Source: Cenococcum geophilum 1.58
Lineage: Eukaryota; Ascomycota; Dothideomycetes; Gloniales; Gloniaceae
Assembly: GCA_001692895.1 (NCBI GenBank)
Contig: KV748200.1
Span: 1,004,914 to 1,068,913, forward strand
Length of the DNA stretch: 64,000 bases
Direction: 5' to 3'
In this document: in pieces, positions 1-13,447 of the stretch
Layout: each line of letters opens with the position of its first letter
How positions within the stretch are numbered: the first letter of the stretch is position 1
Notes under the pieces: model-generated
What the model was told of the DNA's origin: nothing
Database searches by the model: none
Seen by the model: only the letters and a program-made list of their open reading frames with translations
Program-made: the position numbers and the translations under genes

Positions 1-330
1 CACAACAGCGGCGTTCGACCATGGTAAGTATCCTTCAAGTCCACATCCACCTTGCCCGTCTCTAGCAGCAGCTTCACAACTGCCTCGTGCCCATTTTTGG
101 CAGCCCACGACAGCGGCGTTCGATCATGGGAAGCATCCTTCAAGTCCACACCCACCTTGCCGGTGTCTAGCAGCAGCTCCATAACTGCCCGGTGCCCATT
201 ACCGGCAGCCCACGACAGCGGCGTTCGATCATCGTAAGTATCCTTCGAGTCCACATCCACCTTGCCCGTCTCTAGCAGCAGCTTCACGACTGCCTCGTGC
301 CCATTCTCGGCAGCCCATGCTAGCGGTGTC
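1..330. repeat. 105-bp ankyrin-coding tandem repeats
   Basis: The block beginning cagcccacgacagcggcg recurs at about 101 and 206, and the same 105-bp period continues to both sides. Copies differ at few positions. They encode successive 35-residue ankyrin units of the HET-ankyrin gene. Confidence 0.8.
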
Positions 331-1469
331 TGGTGGCTTAGTTCTATGTTAACATTGACGTCGTCGCGCACTACCAGTAGCTTTACAACCGCCTCGTGCC
401 CAGTATTCATTGCGCATCCAAGTACTTCATTGGCAAGTACATTCAAGTGTCCTAAGAACTCTGGCAACGTCCAATTGAAGAAACGGCAGATAGGAGAGTC
501 TAATTCATTCAAGCTGAGTAAGAATAAAGTGGTGTCGAAAATAACATCTTGAATATTCTTTTCATACTTTGCTTTTAGAAGATCAGTGTCGTATGCATCT
601 GAAGATATGTCTAGTAAGGCATAAATGTTATCTCGGGGGTCAGTCGCTTCGCTTTTGCAGAATTTGACCAACATTGTGTAAAGATCCCGCTTTTTAGCCC
701 ACCAAGAGCTATTTCGGAGAGTACCTGGCATAATATCCAAGATAGGTTGGCAGTGTGGGTCTGGGGTAATCTCTAGTAAGAATGGCATAAGAGCGAAGAT
801 GCTTGCTGAAACAGATTTACCGCCGCAAACGATTTCGGCGACTCGCGCGTTAGCGGTTTCTTGTATAATCCAGACTCTCTTAAACCAATTTCGACGAAGG
901 AGCGACTGTAAGCCTTCAACCAGAAGATCTCTTTGGTCAGCACTTAAACAGTGCACCACCGCTGACCAGATATTAGCCCACTGTTTATCTGAAATTTTCT
1001 GGTTATTGGAGACGTGTTTGATGCTCTCTTTCTCTAGTTGCTTCATATGTTGTATAACATAGTCCGTATCATAAGTAGCTTCACCTAACCAGATGAGTAC
1101 TCGTTTAGCCTTGCTGTAAATAGATCCCATCTGCTGGACTTGCTGCCCTCGTTCTTCATCATTATTTTGATCAATGCAAAGAGCGTCAACCCAAAGGATC
1201 CGGTCTTTTCCTTGGTAACGGAGATCCCGAAGTGCAAGATATACATTTTTGGTGACTGACATTTTACTCCCATTGACCATTATTTCGCATGGTCTATATG
1301 TACTACCCCATGTATAAGATAAAGCTGCATAATCTCCGTCATATTCTGGTAAGGCGAGCTTTGACTCAAAGAGCTGGCACAGAATAGGGTCATCGTCACC
1401 TTTGAGCAGTCGAAGAAGGCGAAAGGCGGGCCCTTCGAGACCGATTTGCTTGTACTTGAAACTCGTCAT
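1..1469 (-). CDS. HET-domain / ankyrin-repeat protein, 3' end outside window
   Basis: One uninterrupted reading frame runs from ATG at 1469 to the window edge (about 489 residues, no stop). Residues about 47-56 (YAALSYTWGS) and 91-101 (ILWVDALCIDQ), followed by the RVWIIQE-type motif, are the classic blocks of the fungal HET domain, which in several ascomycetes triggers cell death in heterokaryon incompatibility. From about residue 365 the protein turns into ankyrin repeats (NGHEAVVKLLLE, RTPLSWAA). At DNA level the last repeats are nearly identical with a 105-bp (35-codon) period, which suggests recent expansion or concerted evolution. ATG 1469 gives a normal HET N-terminus; the frame stays open a little further upstream without an obvious better start. 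No NACHT domain lies between the HET and ankyrin parts. HET and ankyrin assignment is firm; the biological role is inferred from the family. Confidence 0.88.
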   Translation of the reverse strand, partial: MTSFKYKQIGLEGPAFRLLRLLKGDDDPILCQLFESKLALPEYDGDYAALSYTWGSTYRPCEIMVNGSKMSVTKNVYLALRDLRYQGKDRILWVDALCIDQNNDEERGQQVQQMGSIYSKAKRVLIWLGEATYDTDYVIQHMKQLEKESIKHVSNNQKISDKQWANIWSAVVHCLSADQRDLLVEGLQSLLRRNWFKRVWIIQETANARVAEIVCGGKSVSASIFALMPFLLEITPDPHCQPILDIMPGTLRNSSWWAKKRDLYTMLVKFCKSEATDPRDNIYALLDISSDAYDTDLLKAKYEKNIQDVIFDTTLFLLSLNELDSPICRFFNWTLPEFLGHLNVLANEVLGCAMNTGHEAVVKLLVVRDDVNVNIELSHQTPLAWAAENGHEAVVKLLLETGKVDVDSKDTYDDRTPLSWAAGNGHRAVMELLLDTGKVGVDLKDASHDRTPLSWAAKNGHEAVVKLLLETGKVDVDLKDTYHGRTPLL

Positions 1470-2519
1470 CTCTAGTGTTTGGAAGAAGTGAGATCTTCGG
1501 CCATGTACTCGTACTCCGTAGTCGACACTCCAAGAGCTCGCAGTGCAGTGCGAAGCCAGTCCGCTGCTCTACTCCGGTAATCGCCTTGGATTCTCTGATC
1601 TCGATCCCACGCCAAGGTTAGACACTAAAAGTGCAGTTCTTGTTTATCCTATGATCGGATGTAGGGTGTCGTACGATACGGACTCGCCATGGTGGTCATC
1701 GATGTTGGTTACGAAGAAGGTTGTATGGGCCCGGGCTCAGTCTACGTATTTAGCGTATGCATAAACACATGGAATCCTTGGCGCGCTTGGCAAAAAAAAA
1801 ACACGCCAAATTCAAGTTATGTATAGAGCCCCTATACGTAGAACCTCCGTATATAAAGCCGTATGTAGAGTAGTATATAGAGCTATACGCAGAGCCTCCG
1901 TATATAGAATGGTCTTCCCCGTAACCCTCTTCCTGAACGCCAAAGGCGCTCTTGAACTTATTTGCTGCTTCCTTCTTGCTCTGACGGGGAATTCCTCAGA
2001 GTCGATCCACACATCTCACTTTCTCGGAATCCGTGCAAATCTATTTGTCGGGGGACTACGGAACTCTGCGCTTATAATGAGTCAGTGCAGCGCACAACTT
2101 TGCCATGAACACCATACCCTAAAATACGCTTTTCGTGCGGTGCTGCGGGCACTTTTTTCTTCTCTTTGACACGAGACATCGGCAGTGTGGTTGAGGCGGA
2201 TATGGCATTCGTAATTGACCCTTCCGATCTTTTATTCTCCTATGCTCGCCGCATTTAAATGTCTATATTTTCATTAGGTCGGTGATTTTGCAAGTTATGT
2301 CTGCTCACCAATCCTCATGTTCTACCAAACCTCTAGTTTTCCTTCTTCGGACTGCTGCTTGATTAGGGTCAAGGCAATGGAATTTGCTTGACCCGCCTTT
2401 GCTGTTTCCTATGAGAGTTTCTCGTCCTCATGGCGAACTACGAAAATGCAAGAGGCAAGTAGTTGGTTGCTATTTCTATTGCCTTTACGATCCTAGGTAA
2501 TCTCATTGTTGTGTTCCGC
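1470..2519. other. Intergenic, no supported gene
   Basis: No frame here has recognisable protein features. At about 1833-1908 a short imperfect repeat of the type tatacgyagarcctccgtatata occurs twice around a third degenerate unit. It is loosely similar in style to the GC-rich minisatellite inside the Mutator-like element near 21.4 kb. The region also carries the upstream sequence of the HET-ankyrin gene. Confidence 0.5.
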
Positions 2520-3560
2520 TCAATAAACAGGCAAACTACTGTGAAGAGCATTGGCTCCGAAGACTGGCGCTGCTTTCTACCGCCTTTACAATTCCGATTA
2601 AGGTCTAGGAGCAAGAAGGGTTAGGCCAGCATGCATGGGATCTAGAAGGAATAGACCAAACATATTCCCTTAAAGTGTCGACTTTTGAGTTCTCCACACT
2701 CAACATACGCGACAGACTGACAGCTTTCGTAGGATTGTATGCTAGCATAATGATGTATTACCTCTCCCTAGTGTTCATTAAAATCAGCATTCTCGTTCAG
2801 TACTATCGCATCTTCAACACATCCCACATGCGCAAAGCTCTCTCCATCGTTGGAGTCATCGCCATCGCCTACCCCATCGAAACCGCCTTCACAACCACCT
2901 TCTGCTCTCCAACCCCCAAGTTCTGACATCCATCCTCCCCCGGCAAATTCCTGAAGCGAATAACCCTCTGGCTCGTCAACGCCAGGATTCATATCACCAC
3001 CAACATCGCCCTCATCATACTCCCAACCCCGATCCTAAACTAGCTCAAGCTGCCACGCCGCCAAAAAGCACGCCATCATCTCCGTCTTCGCCATCGGCGG
3101 CTTCGCCTGCGTGACTAGCATCCTGCGCCTCAAGAAACCTGGTTGAAATCGCGCGCAGCGGCGACCTCACGTACACGAACGCCGACACCGCCACATGAAG
3201 CACCGTCGAAATCAACGTCGGTCTCATCTGCGCCTGCTTCCCCGTCCTGCGGGCCCGTCGTGACCAGCTTCCTGCCCCCGCTTCTTCGTCTCCACCGGCT
3301 CGAAGAACACCTCCAACTTCCACGACCAACCCCCCCGGGGGCCGAGCACTTCACTTCCGTGACGGTCTGTTGGGGCTCGGACGGGTTGGCCAGGCTGCAT
3401 CGAGGTCGGAAGAGCTCGATTTCGGCATTTTGGGAGGGCCTGGGGGCCTGGGGATAACTTTCTCATGGCGCCCATTCGGAGCCAGAGCAGGATTGAAGGG
3501 GGGAAAGGGGACGACACAACGCCGGGTGAGGTTGAGGAGCTGGAGAATGGGCGGATAAAG
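2520..3560 (+). pseudogene. Decayed rhodopsin-type (PTH11/SAT4-like) integral membrane protein gene
   Basis: Pieces in different frames match the order of the fungal rhodopsin-like seven-helix domain: a helix followed by LVFIKISILVQYYRIF at about 2770-2815, the Cys-Pro block at 2905-2925, then NIALIILP, the LPRRQK loop at about 3050, IISVFAIGGFACVTSILRLK at about 3075-3137, and the last block INVGLICACFPVLR at about 3207-3250. The frame is broken by stops at conserved tryptophan sites (TGA after TPKF near 2924 and before STVEIN near 3196) and by a frameshift near 3060. The Trp-to-stop changes are TGG-to-TGA transitions, as expected of RIP or simple decay. The start and the 3' limit are not determined. 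No functional product is expected. Confidence 0.7.
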
Positions 3561-4506
3561 GTAGCCACAGCTGTGTAGCAGGATGTAGAGAGACGGGCGT
3601 GGTGTGGAGAGGGAGGCTTGTGGAGGATAGGAGAGGTGTGGCTGAGGTAAGTGACGGTGAGAGCCGGCGGAAGCTGGTGTAGAAGGCGTGAAAGGATAGG
3701 GCCCATCTGAGTTTCACCTCAGTGCAGTCTAATGCTGTATATTAGGTTCTGGTGGCCTTTTCTTTTCGGAATGGTGTTTTATAGGGGTAGAGAAAAGTGA
3801 CGAACTGAGGGTCAACGTCTGGTGCTGGGCGGTAAAGCGCTGTAGTTACGTGGTTTACATTCTGCTGTGGGCTTCAATTTCCTGTCATATAATTGAAAGG
3901 GCTTAAGGTAAGCATATCTCGTGCAACATTAAGGTACGCATTCAGTTTTTTGCTGTTCGAGTTGTGCCCTCGTGAACTGCTTTAGCTCTTTGAGAAAAGT
4001 ATACTAGGTCGTTAGTATACTTATCCCGAAACACTTTAGGTGCTCGTCCAAAACCTACACGATGTGGCAAGCAATAAGCAAATAGCCCCTGGCCCGCGCT
4101 TTTATTAACGGTGCGTGGTGTATTCTTGGAGGGTCTGGATGGAAAGCGCTCTCGGCGGGCGATTGTGGACGTCCGAATGGCATCTTTCGGAGGAAGTGGC
4201 TCTCAGCGTATGAATCTAAGGCAAATACAGTCCCAGTCACATTATAGTGCAAATGATCACAAACCATAGACCATGCGGATTCCGAATTTCTAACTAGTAA
4301 TCCATATGTGCATATGTACCGCCCAAGCCCTGACACAAAGGTATGCATGATGCTCCAGGCAGAGACCCTCCCAATCCGACCAAACCCCAAAAAGGCGTCG
4401 ATAAACGTTATTTACAAGAAACGTGTGTACTACTTCACACCACTGTTTCGGCTTCACCATCCAGCCCCTTGTTTTTCTCCTGACCTCTTATGCTTATCCG
4501 AGTGAT
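3561..4506. other. Intergenic, no supported gene
   Basis: Both strands were inspected and no recognisable coding region or repeat was seen. The stretch separates the decayed membrane gene from the 3' end of the GH16 gene. Confidence 0.5.
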
Positions 4507-6214
4507 CTAAAAGGCAATTCCGTGCCTCTTGCGATGCTCCAACAAATGTCTTGCCCGCCTCCGCTCGTCTCGCTTCGCTGGTATGTCGTTGTTCTGATCG
4601 TTCCCGTGGCTTGGGAAGAAGCTAATGGGTAGTGCGCTAAGTGTGACCTCTGCAGGAGCCGAGTTTCCAGGGTTTGGCACCGTCTGAGTGAGGGTAAGGG
4701 TGGTGTAGACAGTCGGCTGAGAAAGACCGTTAGAAATAGGAACACTGCCCGAACTGCCGGGGAGTGTTGCGTTTGTGGAGTGGCTAGATGGGAAGGGGAA
4801 AGGTACTGTGACAGACCCAGAGCCAGTTGGAAAACCGGGTGGGGTTGCGTTGCTGACGGGGAAAGGGGTTGTGTTTGTATGCAAGGCAGTGAGAGTAATC
4901 ATAGAAGTGAAAGTGCTTGTGCTTACGGGTTCCGAAGCTACTACAGAAGAAGCCGCTGCTGGCTTAGTTGAGATGGCGAAGGTGGTTTGGATAGGATATG
5001 GGGTTGAGGCTTGAACAGATGACTTGATGGCAGAAGACGCGGTTGCATGTGAGCTATATTGGCTGGACGCGGAAGCGCTTTGAGACGGCGTAGCCGACGA
5101 TTCCTGGTAGACCTTCAGGGAATTGATGCTCCAGTACGCATTAGCAAATGCCGATGGGTTGTTCTCGACAAAGGCATTACAGGTTGAAGCCTTTGAAGCG
5201 CAAGAACCGCTGCTCCAAACAGCGCCAGCCCAGTCACCGCCTAGGATCTATTAGATATGTGCCGGGACGAAAGCCGATGGCATTGAGGGCTTACAGAAGG
5301 TAGTATCGAAAACAATTTGCTGGCTCTTGAACTTGGACGAGATGTCACAACCCCCCTTGAACACAGCAGCCGGGGTACCCCAACCCGAGGGGTTTGGCGA
5401 ACCACTGGCGATATCAGATGGAATGGTACCACGGGGGAAGAAGTAGATGGTAATAGCATTGGAATTCCACAGAGTAGCGTAGACACCACCATTGTTGCTG
5501 TTGAGCCCAGCACCGTAGCTGTTGGTAGCGCTCTCCATGATCTGACAACCCGCGTTCGTGGACTGGTCGGCGGCGTCAATATCGCAATTAGAGGTTGTAA
5601 TGGAACCAGAAAAGCCCCCGGTATTGGTAATAGAGCAGCCAGGGCCTGTGTGAAGGGTCATAGCGTTTGTGGACTGCTCGTTAACACCTTCGATGATATC
5701 AATTTCGCCGCTGTTGCTCGAAATTAGCACCTTAAAAAAGGCAACTCATATCGCATTCAGGTTTGCCTTACTTGTGTGGCCAGTTCGGTCCCACCGTCCA
5801 GAACGCAGGCCAAGTTCCGCATCCAGCGGGCATGTGGGCAAGGTCCAAGATAACCAATCCGCTGTCGTAGGATTTCTTGCTGGTGAGTCTGACACTGGGT
5901 CTGCCGTTTGGCGTCACATTGGTGTGGTCTACGCCCATATAAACGGAGCTGGAAGTTGAATTGATCAAGTTGCTGCTCTGTGCAGTGCTCTGGTCGACAT
6001 ATGACACAAAACCTTGGGAAGTTAGACCAGGTGAACCATAAATCGACCGCAGGATATTTTTAATGGAAGACTAATCACCATTGGTAGGGTCTTGGCCAGA
6101 GAAGAAGTCAAATGAGTCGAAGAAATTGGTCGGGCTATAATCGTCCTTCAGTACATAGCCAGCTATGCTGAGGCGGACGAGAGCAGCGCAAGTAAGGAAT
6201 GTCGGGAAAAGCAT
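4507..6214 (-). CDS. Secreted glycoside hydrolase family 16 endo-beta-glucanase, 508 aa
   Basis: Four exons: 6214-6079, 6012-5772, 5710-5295, 5240-4507, with introns of 66, 61 and 54 bp that restore one frame of 509 codons. The N-terminus is a hydrophobic signal peptide (about residues 1-19). The domain follows the fungal mixed-linkage (1,3(4)-beta) glucanase pattern: [30 protein letters not shown], then the GH16 catalytic motif GEIDIIEG with nucleophile E128 and acid/base E133. The C-terminal third (about 320-508) is Ser/Thr/Pro-rich, a likely O-glycosylated linker, and ends in a very basic stretch ([10 protein letters not shown]) instead of a GPI signal. Family members cut cell-wall or plant beta-glucans. 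The catalytic pair is intact, so the protein is probably active. Exact substrate is inferred. Confidence 0.9.
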
Positions 6215-8475
6215 CCTGGCTTAAAGGAGTGACTAAGGCGTGCTAGACGCAAAAAACAGCAATAAAATATTGAAAAAAATCGAATCTACAACAGCAGATC
6301 GATGTGAAATCAGACGGCAGGGCCAGCGAAGATTATGTAGAAGCGAGGGTGGGCAGTCTATATACAAGTCTGGCAACGGGGTCACCCGGAGGGCACGCAC
6401 CTGAAGCTGGACCACGGCTGATAGACAGTGCAGCCAGCATTGTTTCAACTGCCAAGCAGTGCAGCGGCGAGTGGCCCCCGGAGGATCCGACGCTGCTATC
6501 GATACACAAGGTTCCCTCAATGGCGGCAGCTAGGCTCTTTGAGGGTACACCTCATAGGCTACTGGAAGGTGCTGAAAGCTTTGGGAGATCCTGATTCAGG
6601 CTCCCTGAGTGGTGGACGCAAACTTAGTGTTTCATGCACATGGGGAGACGGGTGAGATGAGTCGAATGGTGGCGCTTGAAACAGGAAAACAGTCGATCCT
6701 GCATAGTGGTTGGCTGTGGCCAACAGAGGGAACAAAAAGCAGAGAGTCGATGCAGTGTCGATGATTCGAAACAAGCGGGGCGGTTCGTTGGAGCATGTCA
6801 ATGGCGTTTGGGCCTGTGATTCGCTTGAGACAGTCCAAGTGAGCCTCTTTTTAGCGCGTTTAGAGTGTCTAGGGGAGTTTTGCAGCACCACGCTGACACC
6901 TAGCTCCGTGCACCATGCATAAGCTTTCTGTATCTTTCTGTATCCATACCCCTTTTTAGTGTATTTTGCCGATCCGGACCGCCTTAACACGCTCAAAATA
7001 GCCAGGGAGCATACTGAACAGCAAACAGCATTATTGCTTTTGTGGGCATGAAACGACATTCCGCCCAATCAGCACGGCCACCACAAAAAAAAAGGTCTTT
7101 CCCTCAGTTTTCCCTGTCCCCTGATGTGCTTCCTGCTGCTGACCACCTGAGCCTCATCAGGTACTCCATTAAGGAGAATACTATCGCACCGCATCCTATG
7201 CTTCTAGATCCTTTTGTCTTTACCTCCTACATTCCAACGCCTCACCTTTCTGGATAGGTACATAGGTACGATACTTCAGCGGCTACCATAGAGTCTAGGT
7301 TTTAAACCTTTCGATGCAGTGTAAGCCAAAACGGCTCGGAGGTGAAGCCACAATGTCAAACATCTCTCCTCTTGCCCCATCCTTACTCGGGGTTCTAATA
7401 GCCACCACCAGAGTACAACAGTGGTCGGGCTTGGTTACCTGAAGTAGACAAACACCAAACTCAGCCCTTCAGCGGAGGCTGAAGTTGCATCCTTGCACCT
7501 AGCTGTCTACCCGTAATGATCAGCGACCTCTGTTGCACTTCGCTGCGGCCGAGGCTGTTATCGGCCGCGCCGTCATTGTTATGGAGTTGAAAACGAAATG
7601 AAACTTTTCACAACTTTCCGTGGAGACAGAAAAAAGGATCACCAAAAGAAAATTACGGTGGAGATCAAACAAGATGAAATGCCAAACTCTGTTTTGTCTC
7701 TAGGTAAAGATGCGAAATAGATCAATATGCCTGCCATCCAATCGCGCTCGCTACGGAGCTTTATTCTGAACCACCCTGCCTCAAGGAACACCCACGCCGA
7801 ACGCCACCCGGCGCGGTAAGCCAGGATCCGTCTAAGCAGTGGTTGTGGCTGCCTGCAAAATCCGGGCCTGCGCACCTAGGAATTAATCTTCAGGGCGCGT
7901 TGATATATCGTGCATTGTTTAGGCGTGCATTCAATTTGACCTTTGAACTGCGTCTTTGTGAATGGCTTTAAATGCTCCACACAAGTACGCAACTCCTTCG
8001 TAGATTCAATTACTCATCTCAAATCCATATTGCGTGGCAAGAGCGAAACGGATGGCCCTTGCATTTCTGATTTTATCAACGGCGCACGGGATAGTGTTGA
8101 TCATTGCGAGATCTGCTGCGGAAACTGCAAAAGCCATCATGCGCACCCCAGAGCCATATGCCGACAAGAACCGAAATACTTGATATGCAAAGGCCCGGTC
8201 ACGGTTTGCTAATCACGACACAAAAAAGCTTGGGAACTCGAGGCGACTTCCAGCCGAGATTCGGCAGGAAATTGAAGAGCTCTCCTTCACAGGCCCAAAG
8301 TCGGGCCTCTAACTTATCTACCATGAACAAATCACAGTGCTCCCATGCCAAATTCGACAAAAATTGCCTGGACGCCATTCACCTTTCCGTGCAGGGACAC
8401 GGATGCGTAGACTTCTCGCTTGGCAAACCGTAAGCCCAAAGGAAATCTTACAGCCCCATATGCCCGACTTTCCGC
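6215..8475. other. Intergenic, no supported gene (2.3 kb)
   Basis: Several short open frames occur (for example 6559-7068 minus and 8104-8433 plus), but none has recognisable motifs, good start context and spliceable continuation together. The stretch holds the GH16 upstream region and the SNU114 3' flank. Poly-A-like runs occur at 7086-7092. Confidence 0.45.
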
Positions 8476-11400
8476 TTATCCATCTAAAATTCCGCTCTCC
8501 TTCAGACTCCTGAATAGATCCGGCTCCAAAAATTTGCTGATGGTAACATCCTCGGCTAGACCTTTTCTCCGACGCGTCTTGAGCACAAAATCTCTCGCCG
8601 TAGCCTGTGCAGAGGCCGGCTCGAGCGGACGTAGCTTGATATCCCTGTCAAGCGGGTCGCCAGGCACGATAGACCAACGGTCGAAGACAAGGGAGACGGT
8701 TGCTTGACCTTGTGTGTGGATCTGTTACACGAATATGAGTTAGCACAAAGCCATCCCAAATGCAGCAAAGACAATGCGATCAGGAGTGAAAAGAACGAGC
8801 GGGATAGTGTACGAAACTTACCCTTAGATCGGTCTCAAAGCCAAAGGAGTCAATAACAGGTATTAGTCCTTTAACACTGTACAATGGCGTCCCTGCAATT
8901 GGCCCATCCTGCAACACATGGCCTCTTCTCCTCGCCAGTACCGTATATAAACTGCTGACCGCATCTGCGGGCCCGATCATCGAGCACGAGTAAACCGGTT
9001 CCATAAGTCGGGGGCTTGCCATAAGGAAACTTGAATAACATGCGCGGCGGCTGGTTGGAATGATCTGCCCTCCGCCACGGAAGATGGCTTCTGGTGCGAG
9101 AGAGACGTCCATCACGCGGAACTTGGTGTTACGGATTGGCTCTTCGCAGAGGGGTCCTTCACGGGTTGCCCAGCTGAAGCCTTGGCGGATGGTGTCGCGC
9201 ACGCTTCTAAGGAGCGTTTGGTTCACATCGGAGGGAAGAGTGTCGTTCTGCAAAATATTTGGACCCATGTCATCAGGCCCAAATGCCCAAATGTTCCGTG
9301 AAGCAAGTAAGTCGTAGCCATAATTCTCTTCGAAAAACTTCCCAACTCTCCGCACGGGGTCTTTGATAGAGACTTTGCCGCTTTCAATGTCTTCGGCAAT
9401 GCCTGGGTCAAGAGGTTCGGCAACCATAGTGATTTTGTTCTTTTTGTTTGGAGTGAGTGCGTAACATTTGATTGCGGAGGTCTCAACAACAGTCTCGCAG
9501 AATCGCGTGACAGGGTCGGAGACTTTGAGTTCCATTTCGGCGTACAGACGGCGTAAGTCATGCAGCACGCAGTCCATGTAGAGTTCGCCAGTGCCAAGGA
9601 TGACATGCTCACCGGATTCTTCAACTTTGGTCGTCACAAGAGGGTACGATTTGTTGATTTTACGCAACCCGTCAAGCATTTTCGGTAGCTCGGAAGGGTT
9701 GATAGGCTCAACTGCTACTTTAAAGACAGATTCGAAGAAGTGTTTGACCGGCCTGAAAATATAAGCGTCTTCGTCTTCCGGTAGTTTTTGTGCGACTAGG
9801 GTTGCTGTCTTAACGATAGAGTTGTCGACGCCACCAAGAAGCACCCAATTGCCTGCAGGTACGCCGCTGGTGGGGACACTGTAACGAGACTCTGCTATCC
9901 AGGTATCCGTGACAGTAGCGACAACCATATCTTCTTCATCTTCGAGAGTGTAGCCTTCACCGAGGACGCGGACTGATTGCACCGGGCGGGCTGTACCACT
10001 CAGCACGCGCCCAAGTGAATGGAAGCTCTTGGCATCTGATGAGTTGAATAGCTTTGTGACATGGACTACAAGAGGACCATCTTGGTCGCAAGCCTCCATG
10101 GCGGTTGCTGTTTTGCTGTCCAATGGTCCAGTATAGTAACGCTCAAGCATTCTCTTGGCCCCTTCCAACGGAGATGGTATATGCTGAACGACCATATCAA
10201 CAAAGCCATTAGCTGGACCGAAAAACTGCTCGCAAACGAGCCTTAGAAGTTCCTTCGCATCAGTCTTGTATTGCGAAGGCTTGAGATGGATTCCTAATGT
10301 TGCTAGCATTTCCTTAAGGCCTTCGGGACTTTCGCTGAGGGTATGTGAATAAAGCTTGTAAATCGGTTCGAGAACGAAGTTCACAAATGAACGTTTGGAG
10401 CCTTCCTCCACGCCTTTCCTTGTGAACTTGCGACTTCGCGGATTGAAAAATACATCTCCCCATAAACGCAGGCCGAAATCCGCGGCATTGACTCCGGGAT
10501 AGCTGTCTGCGTACATTTTTGCGAAAGATTGAAGGGTAAAACACCATCGCATGCTGCTGCATGCGAAGGCGACGTTCCCTTTCTCAGGACTTATCCGCCT
10601 TTTCTCCCCCTGTCCGGGCATGGTGTTTTCAATGACCGTGTTTACTTCCTCGATGACGTGCTTGAGTTTGAAATATGCGTCTGCCGGAGGTAGTTTCAGT
10701 TCTAGAATAAGCCGATCCATTTTGTTGATAACCAGGGTCAAAGCTAGGCCTTCTAACACAGCATGCTTGATGATCTGTTCCGTGTTTACCTGAACGCCCT
10801 CTACCACATCTACCACTAATACCACACCATCTGCAAGCCGTAATGAGGATGCTACTTCGTCGACAAAATTAACGTGTCCCGGAGTGTCTAGAATGTTGAA
10901 CAGATGCGATTTGCCTTTCGTGCTCTGCAAAACCAAGCTCATTGGTGCAGACTTTATTGAGAGCCCGCGTTCGCGCTCCAATATATGAACATCGGTATAC
11001 CGTAACTGTTCATCCCGCTTCTTGCCCCTCTTTTTGTCCAACTGATCTTGAATATCATGCGTTTCCAGAACCAACATATCCATAAAGGCCGTTTTCCCGT
11101 GGTGCAAATGTCCCGCTATTGCAACATTTCGAATCTGTTCGGGGAAATTCATTAAATCTGTCATAAATTCTCTATCGAACCGTACGCGTGGTAGGTCAGC
11201 TTCCTGGACGGTGAACTTCTTCTGCACCACCGGCGCAATAATAGGCTGCGCAAGCGACTGCGTGTCCTCCTCTTGGACCAGAATCTCGACACCAGCGCCA
11301 TAGACCTGAGACGCGGTTGGGTAGTATTGTTTATCTTCGTGCAGAACTACGGCGTTGGAAGGACCTTCATCGTCAATTTCCATAAGCTGTTGACCATCGA

Positions 11401-11584
11401 CGGCCTCCTCCTCTTGCGCCTCATCATCGTAGACGTAGGCGTCTGCAGCCTGACCAGTAGAGGATACATCTTCGTCGGATTCGGCTTCACCAATGAAGTT
11501 TCCGAACCTGTAAAAGAATTAGTTAGCTACTACAACAAATACAAGAGGTAAAAATGGCACTTACTCATCGTAGAGGTTATCCAT
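8476..11584 (-). CDS. SNU114: U5 snRNP GTPase Snu114 (EF-2-like, 116-kDa U5 component), 983 aa
   Basis: Exon 1 is only 20 nt (11584-11565, MDNLYDE), followed by a 57-bp intron, a long exon 11507-8822, a 100-bp intron, and a last exon 8721-8476. The product is 983 residues, close to the known 970-1000. The N-terminus is acidic. The GTPase has a P-loop GHLHHGKT at about 139-146, DTPGH at 214-218 and NKMD at 268-271. The domains that follow are those of elongation factor 2, and the final exon encodes the conserved tail (VPGDPLDRDI, KTRRRKGLAEDV). Snu114 regulates unwinding of U4/U6 and spliceosome disassembly in the nucleus. It is head to head with ERG10, the two ATGs being 423 bp apart. Nothing is broken; this is a core gene. 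Confidence 0.96.
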
Positions 11585-12007
11585 GGTGGTGAGAAAAGAG
11601 GGATAGAGGCAGCAGTGGTGTATTGCCGCACGGCGCAACCTTGGAGCTCCCAAAAAATCGAGATACTTGGCGTCGATTAGATAACTTAATCAAGCTTGGT
11701 CCAATCAACATGCGAGGACGGGGATGTTTGATCCTTATCACGTGATAAGATTATCCCACGAACTCCGTACCAAGCATCGTCGGAGCGGTTTAATGTGGTC
11801 CGGCGGTGAACAAGAGCACGCAGGAAAAGCTGGGGACGAGGGTTCTGATTAGCCTGGCCCTTGCTGCCCCTCGGATCAAAGTGCAGGGCAGATCTTCTGA
11901 GTGAGCTCAACGGAGTCCGTTCCTTTCGTATACAAATAAATTTCCACGCTCCATTGTGTAAGACACAACATTTCATTCTCCAATTCTTCTCCCAAAAAAT
12001 TTCGATC
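11585..12007. promoter_or_regulatory. Divergent promoter region SNU114 / ERG10
   Basis: 423 bp separate the two start codons, so both core promoters and 5' leaders must lie here. No specific factor site was recognised with confidence. Confidence 0.5.

Positions 12008-13447
<1,440 letters not shown>

Noticed and set aside
6559..7068. 169-residue minus-strand frame
   Set aside because: Composition and lack of motifs do not support a gene; no conserved block or splice continuation found.
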